This document shows, in pieces, positions 28,005 to 43,000 of a stretch of 64,000 bases of DNA. Origin of the DNA: a virus. Under the pieces are notes generated by a model that did no database searches, was not told the origin of the DNA, and saw only the letters and a program-made list of their open reading frames with translations. The stretch lies in IMG/VR virus record IMGVR_UViG_3300027763_000055, positions 1 to 64,000 of that record. One strand, 5' to 3'. How positions within the stretch are numbered: the first letter of the stretch is position 1; the number at the start of each line of letters is the position of its first letter. The translations under genes and the position numbers were made by a program.

Positions 28005-31000
28005 ATAGGTAATTTCCTTGTCTTCGGTAAATAATTCTGTTCTTCAGCATCAAGCTGAACCTTTGCTTTCATCTTTGCACTGCCCTTGATAAGGGCTGCA
28101 GCTGTCTCAATCTCTACCCCATTCACCTCACAATAATGTACTACAGCATCGATATACGTAAGTCGTTTATCCTGGGCGATCTTATCAATTTCCAACATAA
28201 AGTCTGAAGGTGTTTTGCTGAAAGTTAATTCTATATTATCTATCATTTAAAAACCACCAATGCAAGAAGACCGGCTTGTATAAAGAATCCAATACCACCC
28301 GTAACAATACCTAGTGTGTCTTTAATGAGAGTTGACCTAAGAAAAAATAGTAGTAATCCAACCCAAACAAATATAACAATATCAACCGAAGGTAGCCTAT
28401 CTGAGATACCCATTAATACAGATAGTAGATTAGGTATAAATGCACAGTGCATTAGAACAATAGCCAACCACCCTAATGTATTTGCACTAATGTTGCTGAA
28501 GTGCTTTACAGTCAGATTAAAGTAACGCGAAACATTATTTACCATTTTATTCCTTGTAGAAGATATGACGACCAACAACAGCTATCTTTTCTTTGTTCCA
28601 TTTTGGATTAACGTAGTCAGCATGATAGTACATTGCCTCCTTTAATCCATCCAATCTAAATCCTTCTAGCAATACCTTCCTGGCTACAGCTTCAGATTCA
28701 TCATATGAAGGCTTGTATACAGGTTTAAGCTTAAAGTTGTTCTCACAAAACCAGGAGAACTGACATACGACCTTACTTAGGAATACATTCTTCTGATATA
28801 CTACCTTACATACATCATTAGGGAATTTGCTGCTATTTGAACGATTGATAGTAACCTGTGCTACAGCCACTTTACCTTCAAACGGTTCGTTACCAGCTTC
28901 CCAATATATATTCTGGGTTAAGCATTGGAGCTGTCTCTCACGTTCCTTTAACGATATTGCAGCCGGAGTTGCGTATATTGCATTATACTGATTAGTGCTT
29001 CTTTCGATTGCCCAGGACATACCGGAATAGATAGCGTAGACTATTGCAAGCAAAAATAAGGCTTTAAAGAAAGCGATAGCGATGAGCGTAAAATGTCTCA
29101 TGTATTTTTCAAACATATTTTCCTTTCATTGAACCTCATTATAGGGATTATAGATTAATAATGCCACTAGTGTAACGATGTTACATTCCTTTTAGGAGAG
29201 GTAAAGATGGTAGGTTATTCTGTTACGAGGAAACCTACCGAAACCCTAAGCAGTGTTTAGGCTGCTAATGCGAACTGTGAGTCGTTTGCGTTTACTTTGT
29301 TTTACTGTTAACGACGAGATATGTCGAGTTGTCCATGCGTCTACTTGTTGCCCTGTCGAATACTGAGTACACCCCCATCAAAAACATACTGTCTACACTC
29401 ACTTACGATTCTATACGTAACCAGCGGTAGTGTAAAACCTGCTCATGCGTTTATACAATATGTTTATGGTGGAGGTGGGGGGATTTGCACCCCCATCCAG
29501 AACCATTTTTGATTTACTTCATACAACTATAACCGGTGCATTCCTGCACCGTATCTTACTTAGGCAGCTTCAGCGTATTCGATAGCTGTCTCTAGCGCCT
29601 TGATCTTCAGGTTCTTATTAGGACCAAACCAGGCTGACTGTAGACGGGTATCAGCTGAACGTCCAATCTTGTGATCAGTCAGGAACGTTACAGCGTTAAA
29701 TGCCTGCCACCAGCTACCTTCGGCGTACTGCGCGCCTGGTTGAGTCTCTAGGATAGCGATAGCCGACTTAGCACCACGTGACAACGTCTCAGAATCGTTC
29801 TCCTTATTCTTAGAGAACGTAGGAAACACTTCACGGAAGTAATTCTTAATGGTATCATTAGTATAGCGTTTGCTTCCCAAGAATTCAGCCATCTCTTTGT
29901 ACTTGGCAAGCTTATTCGTAGCAATACCGAGTTCTTCCTTAACCTTGCTTGCATCAAACAGGCTACGATGACTTTTCTTAATCATACGTTCGGCCTGTTG
30001 GTTCAAGCTTAAAGTAAGGGTATTATTACACACCACTCGAATAGGAGTAAACCGGATATCGATCGACTGACCAAAGCGGTGGGGGTTGGTAAACAGTAGA
30101 TACGAATCTACACGATCACCTTTAAACAACTCGAAAGAATCCTTGACCTTAGCCAACGCCCAAACGATCTGACCGTTCTTAAGGGAACCAGCAGTATGCA
30201 TCTCCATATCACCATTCTGGCAATATTCTTGGAAGAACTCAAACGCAGTCGAATTCTGAATAGGATTCCACTCGTCAGAAACAACGTCTAGGATAGAGTT
30301 ATCATTCGAACGAACCAGAGCACTCCAACCCACCGCGGTATTTTCACCTTGAATGTTTGCAAATGCAGGAACCTTCTCTACCGTCCAATCCAGATTAGCT
30401 GCCTTAAGCATTTGTTCTGGGGACAGATCACTCGGAACAGCTTTACCAAGACCATGCCAAGGAGTTTCTCCTGCATATGCCATAGATGCTTTACCGTCGA
30501 TGACTTCGATTTCATGTGCCATTTTAAGAGCCTCGTTTAGTTAATATAAATCAATTATAGATTAATCACGAAAATAAATCAACTGTTTTCTTCGTCAAGA
30601 ATCTGTTCTACGATATAGAGGTTTTCTTCACCATAAAGCTCCGAAAACCGATCGATAATCTGATCGTGATCCAAATCAGTTTCGTATATGAGCTGGCCAG
30701 CGACCTTGACCATCTCATCTTCCTCTAATTGATAACAATGCTGCATCATTCTCATTGAACTAAATCTCATGCAAACTCCTGCAGGTTATCCATCATTGCA
30801 AAGTACTCGCCGATTTCCATCGAAGATAGATCCTGGTTAGCACGTTCGTCCATTGCAGTTGCGTACTCAGCATATTCTTCAGCAGAATATTCCACAGCAG
30901 GCTTACTTACAGCAACCGGCTTAGATACTTCAGGTACCTGAACTTCAGGCTCAGAAGCCTTAGCAGCAAGCGCTTTATTAGCCTTAAACAGATAGACAGA

Positions 31001-34000
31001 TGCATTAGCACGCGTCACATTCAGTTCGGTCTGGATAGCCTCCAGACAAGCCTTCTTCTCACCTTTACAGGCTTTAACGATTTCGATAGCAGTCAATAGA
31101 TTACTCATGATATAGTCCTTTAAGTTAAGTGGTTATTTCAACGTCCACAATTAATTATAACGTAATTACGAAATTAAATCAACTGTTTTTTTCACTTTTT
31201 TCACTGGGATTTTTACGGAATTTTTTGAGGTAATTCTCAGCTTCAAAGGGAAAAATCTCGAATGACTCCTGGTCACGAATTTCCCACCCGATCATGCTTG
31301 CAACTATGTAGAGAATTTGAGCTTCCCTAGTGTCTATTTCATCTAGGATTTCTGGCTCGATTGTGTTTAGTGGTATACCGTAGAAGGTATGCGTCTCAAT
31401 CATCTCTATGAGATTATGACGCTCTAGTACAGAAAGTTTCATGGTATCTCCTTTACTAAGACATACCATATTTAGGGTTGGTGCGAGTGGCGGGACTCGA
31501 ACCCGCATGCCTTTCAGCGGGGGATTTTAAGTCCCCTGTGTATACCGTTCCACCACACTCGCAGCTTATCCATTAAGCCATTACTGACTTAAACCTGTCG
31601 GCAGCATAAGAAGCTGCAAACGCATTTGGCTTAACCATAGGAGTAATATTGCACACACCTTTGATATAGCCGACTGCTTGCTGTACCACTATGCTACTAG
31701 TGTACATCTCATTAGGATTAATATCAAGATGCACCTCCACATCCCGACCATCAAGCACGTCTTCCATCTTAAGGAACAACTCAGCAACCTTGTATACCTC
31801 GGTCATAAGACGTGTAGAAGGACGACTAGCCTTAGCATCGTAGTCACGTTCAGTCTGCACTTCACCAAAGATCTTACAGCCATGGCATCCATCAATATGA
31901 ACAACCACAACTAAAATGTAATCGGCAAACCATTGATTGCGTCCATCAATTACTTTTTGGTATCGTTCTGAATCGGCGCCGATATAGATCTTTGTTTCCA
32001 GGCTTTGGGCTTGGATAAAATTCTTTACTTCGGTTAAATCTAGTTTTCTCATATCATTCTCAAAAAGGTGCTGGGCCTGCTTCTTTGTACCAGTCTGGTT
32101 TAGGGACTCTCTTTGCTTTAACTTCAGTTATTACCATCTTACCATTCTCCCATAAGGGGAACGGCCACTTATTTAATTTTCTAAGTTCTTTAACAGTAAC
32201 AGTCTTTTTTTCTTTAATCATAATAAATGGTGCGACGGGAGAGATTCGAACTCTCGATCAACGGATTATGAGTCCGCTGCTTTGGGCCTCTAAGCTACCG
32301 GCGCCTTGAACATATGTTATTATAGCTATCTTATGAAAAAAATGCAACTGGTGCTCCCACCAAGAATCGAACTTGGTGCTCGTCCTTACCAAGGACGTGT
32401 ATTGCCGTTATACTATGAGAGCGTTGAAATTAGGTAGTTATTCGTATACAGCGACGACATCATCTTCGCTGATAAGGTAGATAGGATTATCATCAATCTT
32501 GGTCATGGATGCTTTGTTCCAATCGATCAATAGCACATCGTTCTCTGAAACTGTCATAACATCAGGTCCTATAGAGATAACCTTGGCTCTATCAACCTCA
32601 CCTGTACTCTTGGTAAGTACAATACCGGATTCTGTTTCAAGTTTATTCTTAAGCTTGATGACAGCAATTCTATTTTTAATCGGAACAAGTTTCATAGTGG
32701 CTTTCAATGGTGCGGGTGGAGGGAATCGAACCCTCAACTAAACGTTGGCAACGTTTGATTTTACCACTAAACTACACACGCGTTAATAAATCTGTACACG
32801 ATTTTTTTTATTTTAACTTAGGCTAACGTATATCCCTAAGATTAGTTGAGTGCGACTCAACCATCATACTTGGCGTATCTTGAAGGACTCGAACCCTCAC
32901 TATCAGTTTTGGAGACTGTCGTGCTGCCATTAACACTAAAGATACATTATTTTTTAATCAATGGATTCTCAGAAGGATCCATATCATATAGGCCTAATTC
33001 TTCACTTATTCTTACCATCTCGTCAAGAGCTTTTTCGCGTTGATCACGCTGGAAAATAGCATCCCAACGTTCAGCATATTCTTGATTGCTTACACTGTAT
33101 GGTCTTGGTGCAGCCCCCTTACCACCATCACTCATACAATCTTCCCTTAATGTCTTTTTGTTGTGCTTTGCGCTCTGCCTTCCAAAAGAAACGCTTAAAG
33201 TCCTTTAGATGTTTCCACCATTGTGGACTCTTGGTTAAATTGCCTTGCTTCACATTAGCCATTGCAAACTCCTATTTGGTACCTGGTGACGGTTTCGAAC
33301 CGCCGACCCGCTGCGTGTAAGGCAGCCGCTCTCCCCCTGAGCTAACCAGGCATTAAACTTTTAATAACTTATGTATCGGTCGCAGCGAATGCGGTACATC
33401 GAATACAAACGTAACACGATCTATATCACTAACGTTCTCTGCTTCGTGATACTTCTTGTTATTAAACCAAAAAAACGTTCCTGGTTTAATTATATGTACT
33501 TCTTCATCAACAGTATACTTATAACTGCCTTGTAGGGATAGGTGAAATCTATCCCTTGTAAGGTAGTAAGTTCCTTCATCAATATGCCTACCAACAGTCC
33601 CGCCCGGTTTTAACCTAAAGAAAGCAGCCCGGGATGTAGTCGTTATATTACGCTGCCTTAACCACTTACGAATCTCTGTATACTTGTCATACAAAGGAGT
33701 CCTTGATTGCATCTCTGTATTCTTTGGATCATCACCTTTATGCTTAACCATGGCCATAACGAGTGGAAGAAACCCATAAGGATTTAAATCACCTTCAATG
33801 TTTTTGTAAGAAGATACAGCTTGCCAGTCAGCAGGATTATCTAATACCTGCTTTAAGATCTTTGCTATATTTACATCTTGCTCAATAAATTTAAAGTTGC
33901 TCATATCGTATGGTGGTCATGGTTGGTATCGATCCAACCTCCTCGCCTTATGAGGGCGGTGCGCATCCATCTACGCCACACGACCAATGTTGGTTGCGGA

Positions 34001-37000
34001 GGCAGGATTCGCACCTGCGATCTGAAGCTTATGAGACTTCCGGGGACGGCTAGACTCCCCTACTCCGCGATAATTTTGGCTGGCAAACCTGGGCTCGAAC
34101 CAGGGACATTTTGATTAACAGTCAAACGCTCTACCGACTGAGCTATATGCCAATATTCTTTACTTCGTTTCTTTCTTAGGTGCCGGCATTGCTGCTGCTA
34201 CCTGTGCATCAATCATCATGCTTTTAAACGCACCACGCACATGCGGATCACTAAACTTAACTATTGCCAAGATTGTCTTAGTACGTTTTGTAAGCTTAAA
34301 GTTACTGTTCGTCTTTGATCTCATTATATAACCTTTTGTTTAAAAAATCTACTTATGATTGGCGGAAGACCGGGGACTCGAACCCCGAAACCGTTTCCGG
34401 TCGACGGCTTAGCAAGCCGCTCCAATACCATTATGGGAGTCTTCCTTTTTCATTTTGAAATGAACTACCAGTACACTTCAAAATGAGGACTCTTTCGAGT
34501 CCTCTGTCATGCTTAGATTACAGCATAACGGTCATCCATGATGGTTTTCATCATCACAGCAGCTGGCGAAAAGTCTTCCATATCACCAGATAGCAGAGGC
34601 TTAACAATGGCTGGAGAGAACCCCGAAACCAATGCAGTGCCAGACTTGTCAAACTTCACCGGCACATTGCCGTATGATGCATTCAAGTTCCAGAACACAA
34701 CCTTTGGTAAGGCGTATCCTGCTGCTTCGTACTTACGTGTAATCATTTCGATTGCCGAGTCATCGTGCTTAATGCATTGGTTAAATTGCATGTCCGAAAG
34801 GATAAGCAACATTTCTGGCATCTCGCTATTAGGTACTTTACCATTAACTGCTACGCTAAGGATCTTATCGAACGCACGAATCAAGTCAGTAGACATTCCC
34901 CAATCAGAAGAAATCATTTGGCTAATCTTCTCATTAATGTTACCCTTCAAAGTCACCAACTCTGGCTTGCTAGAGAAAGTCAGGAACGTATCCTTGAACT
35001 TACCCTTATTCTTATCTGCAAGATACAATCCCAGAGAGACTGCAACTTCCAAACAAGTCAGCTTAGACTTCGATCCAACCCCGCCTGCTGCGCAAGTCAT
35101 AGAACCAGAAACGTCAACCAAAGGCAGAATGTTTGCATCCCCAACAAAGTTAGGTAGTGCTTCCCATTGCTTTTGGATCAAGTCCAATTCTGTCTTGTCA
35201 AACGACATACCATAACCAGAGATGCGACCTTTCAGTACATCATATGGGTATACTGCGCCAGCATTAACCTTAACCTCTATTGTACGATCCTTTGGATCCT
35301 TCATCAACTCTGCAACATATGCTGCATAAGCTGGAGTGTTACGGTTAAATGCCTTCTTGTAACGCGATGCAGCTACAGATGGAACATGCGAGAAGTTAAT
35401 CTCATTCCAGTCTTTTGCGCACATTTGCGATTCCACTACCTTGGTCATTTCAACTAAGGACTTACGATAGAACTTTGGCGACATACCGAAGAACTCACGA
35501 ACTTCAGCTGCAATCTTACCTTGACGAGGTGTCCACTTAGCAGCAAGTCCATTCTTTTCACGCAAAGCGTTACCAAGCAATGTATATGCTGCAGTCTTCA
35601 TTTCCTTAGAATTGAAAACGAACAAGTCATCCCAACGTCCTAATTCTGGGACCTTGGCAACAAGTGCCTTTGCTGCTGCGCGATCATTGTGTTCTAGGTG
35701 TACTAGAATATCACGAAACAGTTGACGCTCACCTGCACCACCACGAACATCACGAGCCCATGCGGCAACGCGCAGGGCAAGGGCCTTATCTTCTGCGAAT
35801 GCAGCGGTGAAGGCTGGAATCACGTTCTTGCCACGTGATGCACCGATGTTGTAGAATAGGTCTACGACTGCGTTAGCAGTAGACTTGCGTGCCTTCATGC
35901 CATTGGCAGTACGGGCTTCTTGATTTACTACGGCTTCTACGAATGTTGACATAATATTTCCTTTCAAATCAACAGGTTAAACTTTTTGCATACTGACGTG
36001 CTACCATTACACTACCAAGACACTACGTGCCCTGGCTGGAATCGAACCAGTCTTTCAGTTCCTATTAGCATATTTTGTTTTGCGGAACTTAACCTAAAAA
36101 CAACAGAGTAGTTTGATTGCCACCGTGGCACATCACGCAGAAGCGTAATGCTGGAATCGAACCAGCTAGTTTTGTTTTGCTGAACCTACTCTAAATCTTT
36201 CAAATATAACAGGATCGGTTTCTACTTTTTGATTTACATGAGAAATCGAAACTCCTGTTCGTCTAAAGAATCCTTGCTTTCGCGTTGTTATTTACCTTCA
36301 AAGCCAATCAAGGCTCCAGTTAATAACAGGGTATCTAGAAACAGTTCGGATGCGGATATGACTCCGCTAGTGTTGTTGCTGTACCGATCCTAAAACTTAC
36401 TCACTATGCATTAATTATAACCTTTTACGGTAATTAATGCAACTGATTTATTCTGCATATGTTTACTTTGTTCTACCTCTATACCAACCGGTTGGTATAT
36501 GTAAACCTTTTTTTATCTTTTTATTGCTAATACCGTCAGTAATCCATACAGTGCCAAACTGTGAATTTTTAGTTCCTTGTTGTTTCAACGAGTTAGCAGT
36601 TGAAATTTTATGTTTTGTATCTGCACTATGGATTTTACCTAACATTCCTGGTACTCTGCCTTCACTGTACTGTTGTATCTGATTACGCGTGGACATCTCC
36701 CCCCAGGTTTGATTGTATGACGTGTTTGAAAATCGCTCAATACGATCTGCATTGCGTGCTGCTGTTCCTAACCTATACATTCGTACCATATGTTCCATAG
36801 AGTGAGATGGATTTTCTTTCCAATTATTAAGATAATCAAATCCACCAAAACCTCCAACCTTAAGGTTGTATGTATTTTCTTCTGAAAGAAATTCTTTTGT
36901 TACCAACTCTGCTTCCTTAGCATACATCTCTACAGCAGTCTCGAACACAAACAATACTTCTTTAGTAAATGCCTGTACTCCATGCTTCTCTATGGCATGT

Positions 37001-40000
37001 TTTAAATACTTACCTGATCCTAGGTAAGAGTCATTAGGATTTCTGGTCTTATGCGATCCAATATAGATCTTGCCATTAATCTTATTTGTCGTTTTATAAA
37101 CAGTGTAATACATACACTTATTTATAATCGTTCGAGTCTTGACTTTGACTCAAGGGCGGAGAGCAGAGGAGTCGAACCCCATCCCATTTCTGAGAACCTG
37201 GTTTTCAAGGCCAGTCGCAGGACCATCCCCGCTGCATTACTCTCCAAAAAAACTTACTACGCCCACTGCCTTAGTGGGTTGGCCGGAAATACTCTGTACG
37301 GTTCGAGCTCTGGATAATTATCCACTGTTCGAAGATTAATATGATACCCTGGTAATTCAACAAACGAGATGTCTATATGATATTCAGCTATTACAACTGT
37401 AATGTCATCAGTAGGAGGAGGTGCTTCCCCAGGAACTTGAATTATACCAATAACATCAAGAGCGTGCGGGGGTATTCCAACAATAACTTCACCGTGAAAA
37501 TCTGATGGTTTAAACCTACGGGCAAACCCCCACTCAACAAGCGCGCTTTCAGCTTGTTCTTTACTATCGAACCTTAACATGTAATCTACGTAATCAGCCA
37601 TTTTATCTCCTAGATATAAACGAGTATTTATTAATGGTGGATGATAGTGGACTCGAGCCACTGACCTTCGCCATGTCGAGGCGGTGCTCTACCAACTGAG
37701 CTAATCATCCGTATCCTTGGTCCCGCCGAAGGGAATCGAACCCCTATTTACTCGTTAGGAGTGAGTCGTATTATCCATTATACGACAGCGAGAAAACTTC
37801 TTAGGGGTGGCCTATGGAATTCGAATCCATCCTACCGGAATCACAACCCGGGGTGCTAACCGCTAACACTAAGACCAACCCTAAGAAGTTTTACTTTTTC
37901 TTTGCTCGTCCAATACGGCTGGCTTTATTCCAATCGTATGCAACACCATCAGGACATACTCCATTGACGATTGAATCAACTCCAGCTTTACCGACAGAAT
38001 CAGGATTCTCAGAAACCATTGTCACGAATGACATTCCTAGCTTTCGGAATCCTTCTGTATATCTCAACGCTTCCGTCAACAATTCTAAATCGTGCCCATG
38101 AGCTTGACCACTCAATGGGTCTGTATAATACACTCTAAACATTATAATACCTTTACCATATAGAAACACACTCGGGGATGAGCTGAAAGTACCCCATGAT
38201 GATCCTAAATCTTTATGTTTTAGAATGTGTTTTTATATGGTGGGACTGCTGGGACTCGAACCCAGAATTGGCAGATTAAAAGTCTGCTGTGATAACCATT
38301 TCACTACAATCCCATGTATGGTCCACTCGCTGAGATTCGAACTCAGACCTCGATGATTAAGAGTCATGTACGCTACCATTAACGCCACGAGTGGTTGTTA
38401 CGTATTAAATTTTCTTTTACGTGCCAACTTAAGACCATACATGGGATCTAAAGTTGACACTATCGTTTACCTGAACGTTTCATGTCGTTTCCTTTAAAAT
38501 TAAATTATAAACTCTTCTGCAATAAAAATCAACTACTTTGGTACGGGCGGTAGGGATCGAACCTACGCTAACAGAGTCAAAGTCTGTTGTGCTACCATTA
38601 CACAACGCCCGAATAAAATTGGCTCCGTATCTGGGTAACGATCCCAGCTAAACATTGATTAACAGTCAAGCCCATGCACCATGCTCGGGTTCTACGGAAT
38701 AAATTGAATTTGTAAGTTGTTCCTCCACATTATAGGAACCATTCACCCGATTGCACTAGTCCGGACGGGATTCGGTACGTTACTTGGGAGTCCTCCAGAT
38801 GATACACCTATTGTATGCCAGACCCATTCAAGCGACCAGCCGGGCATCGAACCCGCATCCTTTTACTGCTTCAGTTGTTCGAACAAACCTAGGCAGCATG
38901 GCTTCTCTTGCTAACACTTACAAAACTTGGTCTCGGTAGAAGGAATCGAACCTTCGCCTCATGGCCCCAAACCACGAACGCTACCATTACGCCACACCGA
39001 GAAAACTATGGTGCCCCATGACAGAATCGAACTGCCGTAACCTGATTACAAAACAGGTGTAATACCATTATACTAAAAGGGCAAATAAAACAGGATAGCA
39101 TTTTTTGGCTTTTTTTTCAAGAAAAGATTTTTAATGTTTGCTGTTGCTATCCTAAAACTATGGAGCGGGGTAGGAGAATCGAACTCCTCGCTTTAGCTTG
39201 GAAGGCTAAGGTATTACCACTATACGAACCCCGCATAAAAATCTGGTGCGTCCTGAGAGAATCGAACTCCCACTCCAACGTTCGTAGCGTTGTGTAATCT
39301 CCATTTTACTAAAGACGCGAAATTTGTGATTGACAATTTATCTCATTATACGCCATCAATCAAGGCGAGCTTTATTGGTGCCCTAGGGGAGACTTGAACT
39401 CCCAGAACCTGGTTTCTAAGACCAGTACGTATACCAATTCCGTCACCAGGGCATAAAATAACAGGATGCTTTTTTACGGTTTAGATTAGAAGTCTAATGT
39501 ATTATTTGCTGAACGCATCCTAAAACTTGGTGGAGTGGGTAGGGATCGAACCTACTTGCCCGAAGGCCACAGGGTTACAGCCTGCTGCCCTACCATTAGA
39601 GCATCCCCTCCATAAAACTTGGTCCTCTGTAGAAGAATTGAACTTCTGTCTATCGGTTATCAGCCGATTGCTCTACCATTGAGCTAACGGAGGAAAAAAA
39701 TATTCTGGTACCGAGAGACGGGATCGAACCGCCCACACCCTGTTCTTCAGACAGGTGCTCTACCAACTGAGCTATCTCGGCAAAAACTGGCGACTCGTGG
39801 GAGAATCGAACTCCCATCTACGGATAGACAATCCGCGATAATGACCATTATATGAACGAGCCAAAATAAGTACAAGCTACTGGGTTCCACGCCAGCCCTT
39901 GATTGAGAAGTTACTCTGTCCATCTCCATTTATTCTTTAGTCTGTGTGCAGTTGAGATTCTGCCTATCAGAGCCTGAGTTTGACCTCGCTAACGGTTTTC

Positions 40001-43000
40001 TGCCACCGGATCTCTATCGCTAATCAAACGCACTTTAACGAAAGTAGTAACGAGATTTGGTGGACCGTGGGAGAATCGAACTCCCAACTGTGACTTGCAA
40101 GGCCACTGTGTTCCCAGTTATACCAACAGCCCAAATTCTTGTGGAGTGCGTGACAGGACTCGAACCTGCATAATACGGATTTGCAATCCGCTACCTAGCC
40201 ATTCGGTGCACACGCACATAAACCATATTAGAACACACTACCAGTCCCCAGGATTCGAACCTGTTTCTTTAATAGTTTACCTCGTCTTTTGCGGACGGGC
40301 AAGCAATGTATTCTAATATGGTACTGCGTACGAGAGTCGAACTCGTCTTCTCAGGTTGAAAACCTGATGTCCTAACCGATAGACGAACGCAGTAAATAAC
40401 TACCTAATTTTTTAAAGAACGTTGCTGATTTCTCAGCAGATGTACCAATTATATGATACACCTTTAATTAAATCAACTGTTTTTTAATCCAGTTGTAACA
40501 ACTTTTCTAAGCTGTTTTTCCTATCTCATGTACCAATTATATGGTACCTTGTTAATTAAATCAACCGTTTTTTAAACAGCTGATGAAAAAAAACCCCAGG
40601 TTGTTTAGTCCTGGGGTTCTTGTTAAAGTGGTAGATTTACTACTTACAAGACCCCGAACCAAAAGGATATCCGGCCTCATCTGAGCGGAGACTCCAATTA
40701 ATCTGTGTGGATGGTTTCGTGCAATGTAGCATATCTTTGTCTTGTTGACCTAAAAATTGATTGTAAGGTATATAGCTAAAAAAAGCCACTGCTTTAGATC
40801 TTAAGGGACTTTTTTACCAGATAAATGTAAGTGTATGCATTCTGTGGTGAAATGTCAAGTTCCTTGGCTACCTGGGCAATGACAAGCTTCTCATCCATGT
40901 CCCTGTTCTCCATGTAAATCTGACGTGCAACATCCCTCTTAGCACCCCTGCGTGACTTATTGATAGCCTCACCTTGAACGGCATAAGGCATCTTCTTCTG
41001 AATACGTTCAAATTTAGCATTAGCGATTTCACCGGCTGCTACTGGATCAAATACATCCATTAGTAGTAGCTGTTCGATAGCGGCTAATGCCATGATCTTT
41101 GCCTGAGAAGGTTCCTTAAAGAAAGGAAACGGAATCTCAAGGGTCTGAACTACGGCATTAGACGCCTTAGTCGGATCAGGTTGACTATCAAGATATGCAC
41201 TACAGAATACAATTGCACGATTGATAGACATGCCTTTCTTAAGATCGAACTTAAGCATGATTCTATCGGTACCGGGCAGTTGCGGCTCTTTTGCTTTACG
41301 TGTTGATGTTTTCATATACCCTATTATAGGATCAACTCGTAATTAAATCAACTGCTTTCTGCTATACTCAGTGAAGATCTCGATTACTTTTTCTTTGTAG
41401 TGCCTGGTACGAATAGGGAAACTTTGCGGATCTCCGTCTTCTACTGCAATAAGGATGTAAGCATCCTCAACTACAATTCCATACATCTCTTCAACCATCA
41501 TAGCGTAAGCCGTTACTTGGTAGTAATAACTGCTAATCCATTCTTCTTTTTTAGGATTGGTTGATGTCTTGAAGTCGACAATAGCTGGTCGTCCGTTGAC
41601 AGATGCGATGGCATCACACCTTCCAGCAGTGCGGAGAACCTTGGAGAACAGTGCTATCTCATTGCCGTACAGGAAGTCAATGTTCCGGTCAAGCCATGGC
41701 TGAAGTTGTTTAAAAAGCATGATTGACGAAGGCATCATACCTTTGCTAAAGTCAACATCATTGCGTAGGTATTCTTCCCACATCTTGTGCGCTTTAGTGC
41801 CTCGCGAGGCGGCTGCATTCATGATTTTTGCAGCCTCTGCCTCTCCCGTTCTTGCTTTCCAGGCATCAAGTCCTGGTTTTGGTAGGGATGAAAGAACGGT
41901 TGTAACAGACGGGAAAAGCTCACCATCTACATTGTAGTGCCTTTTCCCGTTCTTATTTTCAGTATTTAACTCGTAATCTTTGAGTGCTTCATACCTGAAG
42001 GGTTCCTGACGAATAGCCAAGCCTGTCTTTAGCAATTATATACTCCTTAACAAGACCTGATCTAACAATGTCTTCTTGTTCAAATTCAATGTGCTCAAAG
42101 CTGCCCATTTTTTCAAGGATATTCATAAAATGGCGTAAGCCATTTTTATCACTCTGCTTAATAAGATCACTCTGCCTAAAATCTCCACACAGTAAAATTT
42201 TACTGTTGTTTCCTAGACGAGTTATTACGCTGTCTAGTTCATGAAAGGTCATATTATTAACCTCATCAACGATAACGATTGAGTTGCCTATCGTTGTGCC
42301 TCGAATAAAAGATGTTGAAATAAACTCAATTATTCCACGACCTTTTAGTACCTCATACGCATCACCTCTACCAAACAGCTCGGCGCATACTGCCTGATAA
42401 GGTGCCTCATACACCTTTGTCTTCTCTTTTTGAGTACCAGGTAAGAATCCCATGTCTCTAGTTGGTACTACGGATCTTACAATAATTATTTTTTTATACT
42501 TACTTTTGCCAAGAACTTCTTTTAGACTTAAATACAAGGACATGAATGTTTTACCAGTACCTGCAAGTCCGTGTAAAAGAATATTTCTGTTCTTATTATA
42601 TGCTTTAAACGTTAATTCCTGATTTAACGTTAGTGGTTCAAATTGTTTTATTAATAGGTTAGTCTTAACTTGCTTTGTTTCGAACTCGAGTACTATACCG
42701 GTCTCTTTTAGTTCTCTTATGTTTTTTCTAGCTAGTCTGCTCATTGAACCTCTTTTTATTTGTAAGTGTTAATGTTACTCCCTGGGCTACCTTCTTTTAT
42801 CTTCTGTAGTACATCTCTAAACCCATTAGATGGTTTCATACGTCCAAGTCTTACAGGATCACTAAATCCAGGCGCTTGGATTACAGACTCCAAGTCTAAA
42901 TTATCCATTCTATACTGATCAAGTTCGGAAATTTTTAAGAATTTCTCAAATTCATCTCCTGTATTTTTATTTCTAAAAACATAAAAAGGCATTACAACAC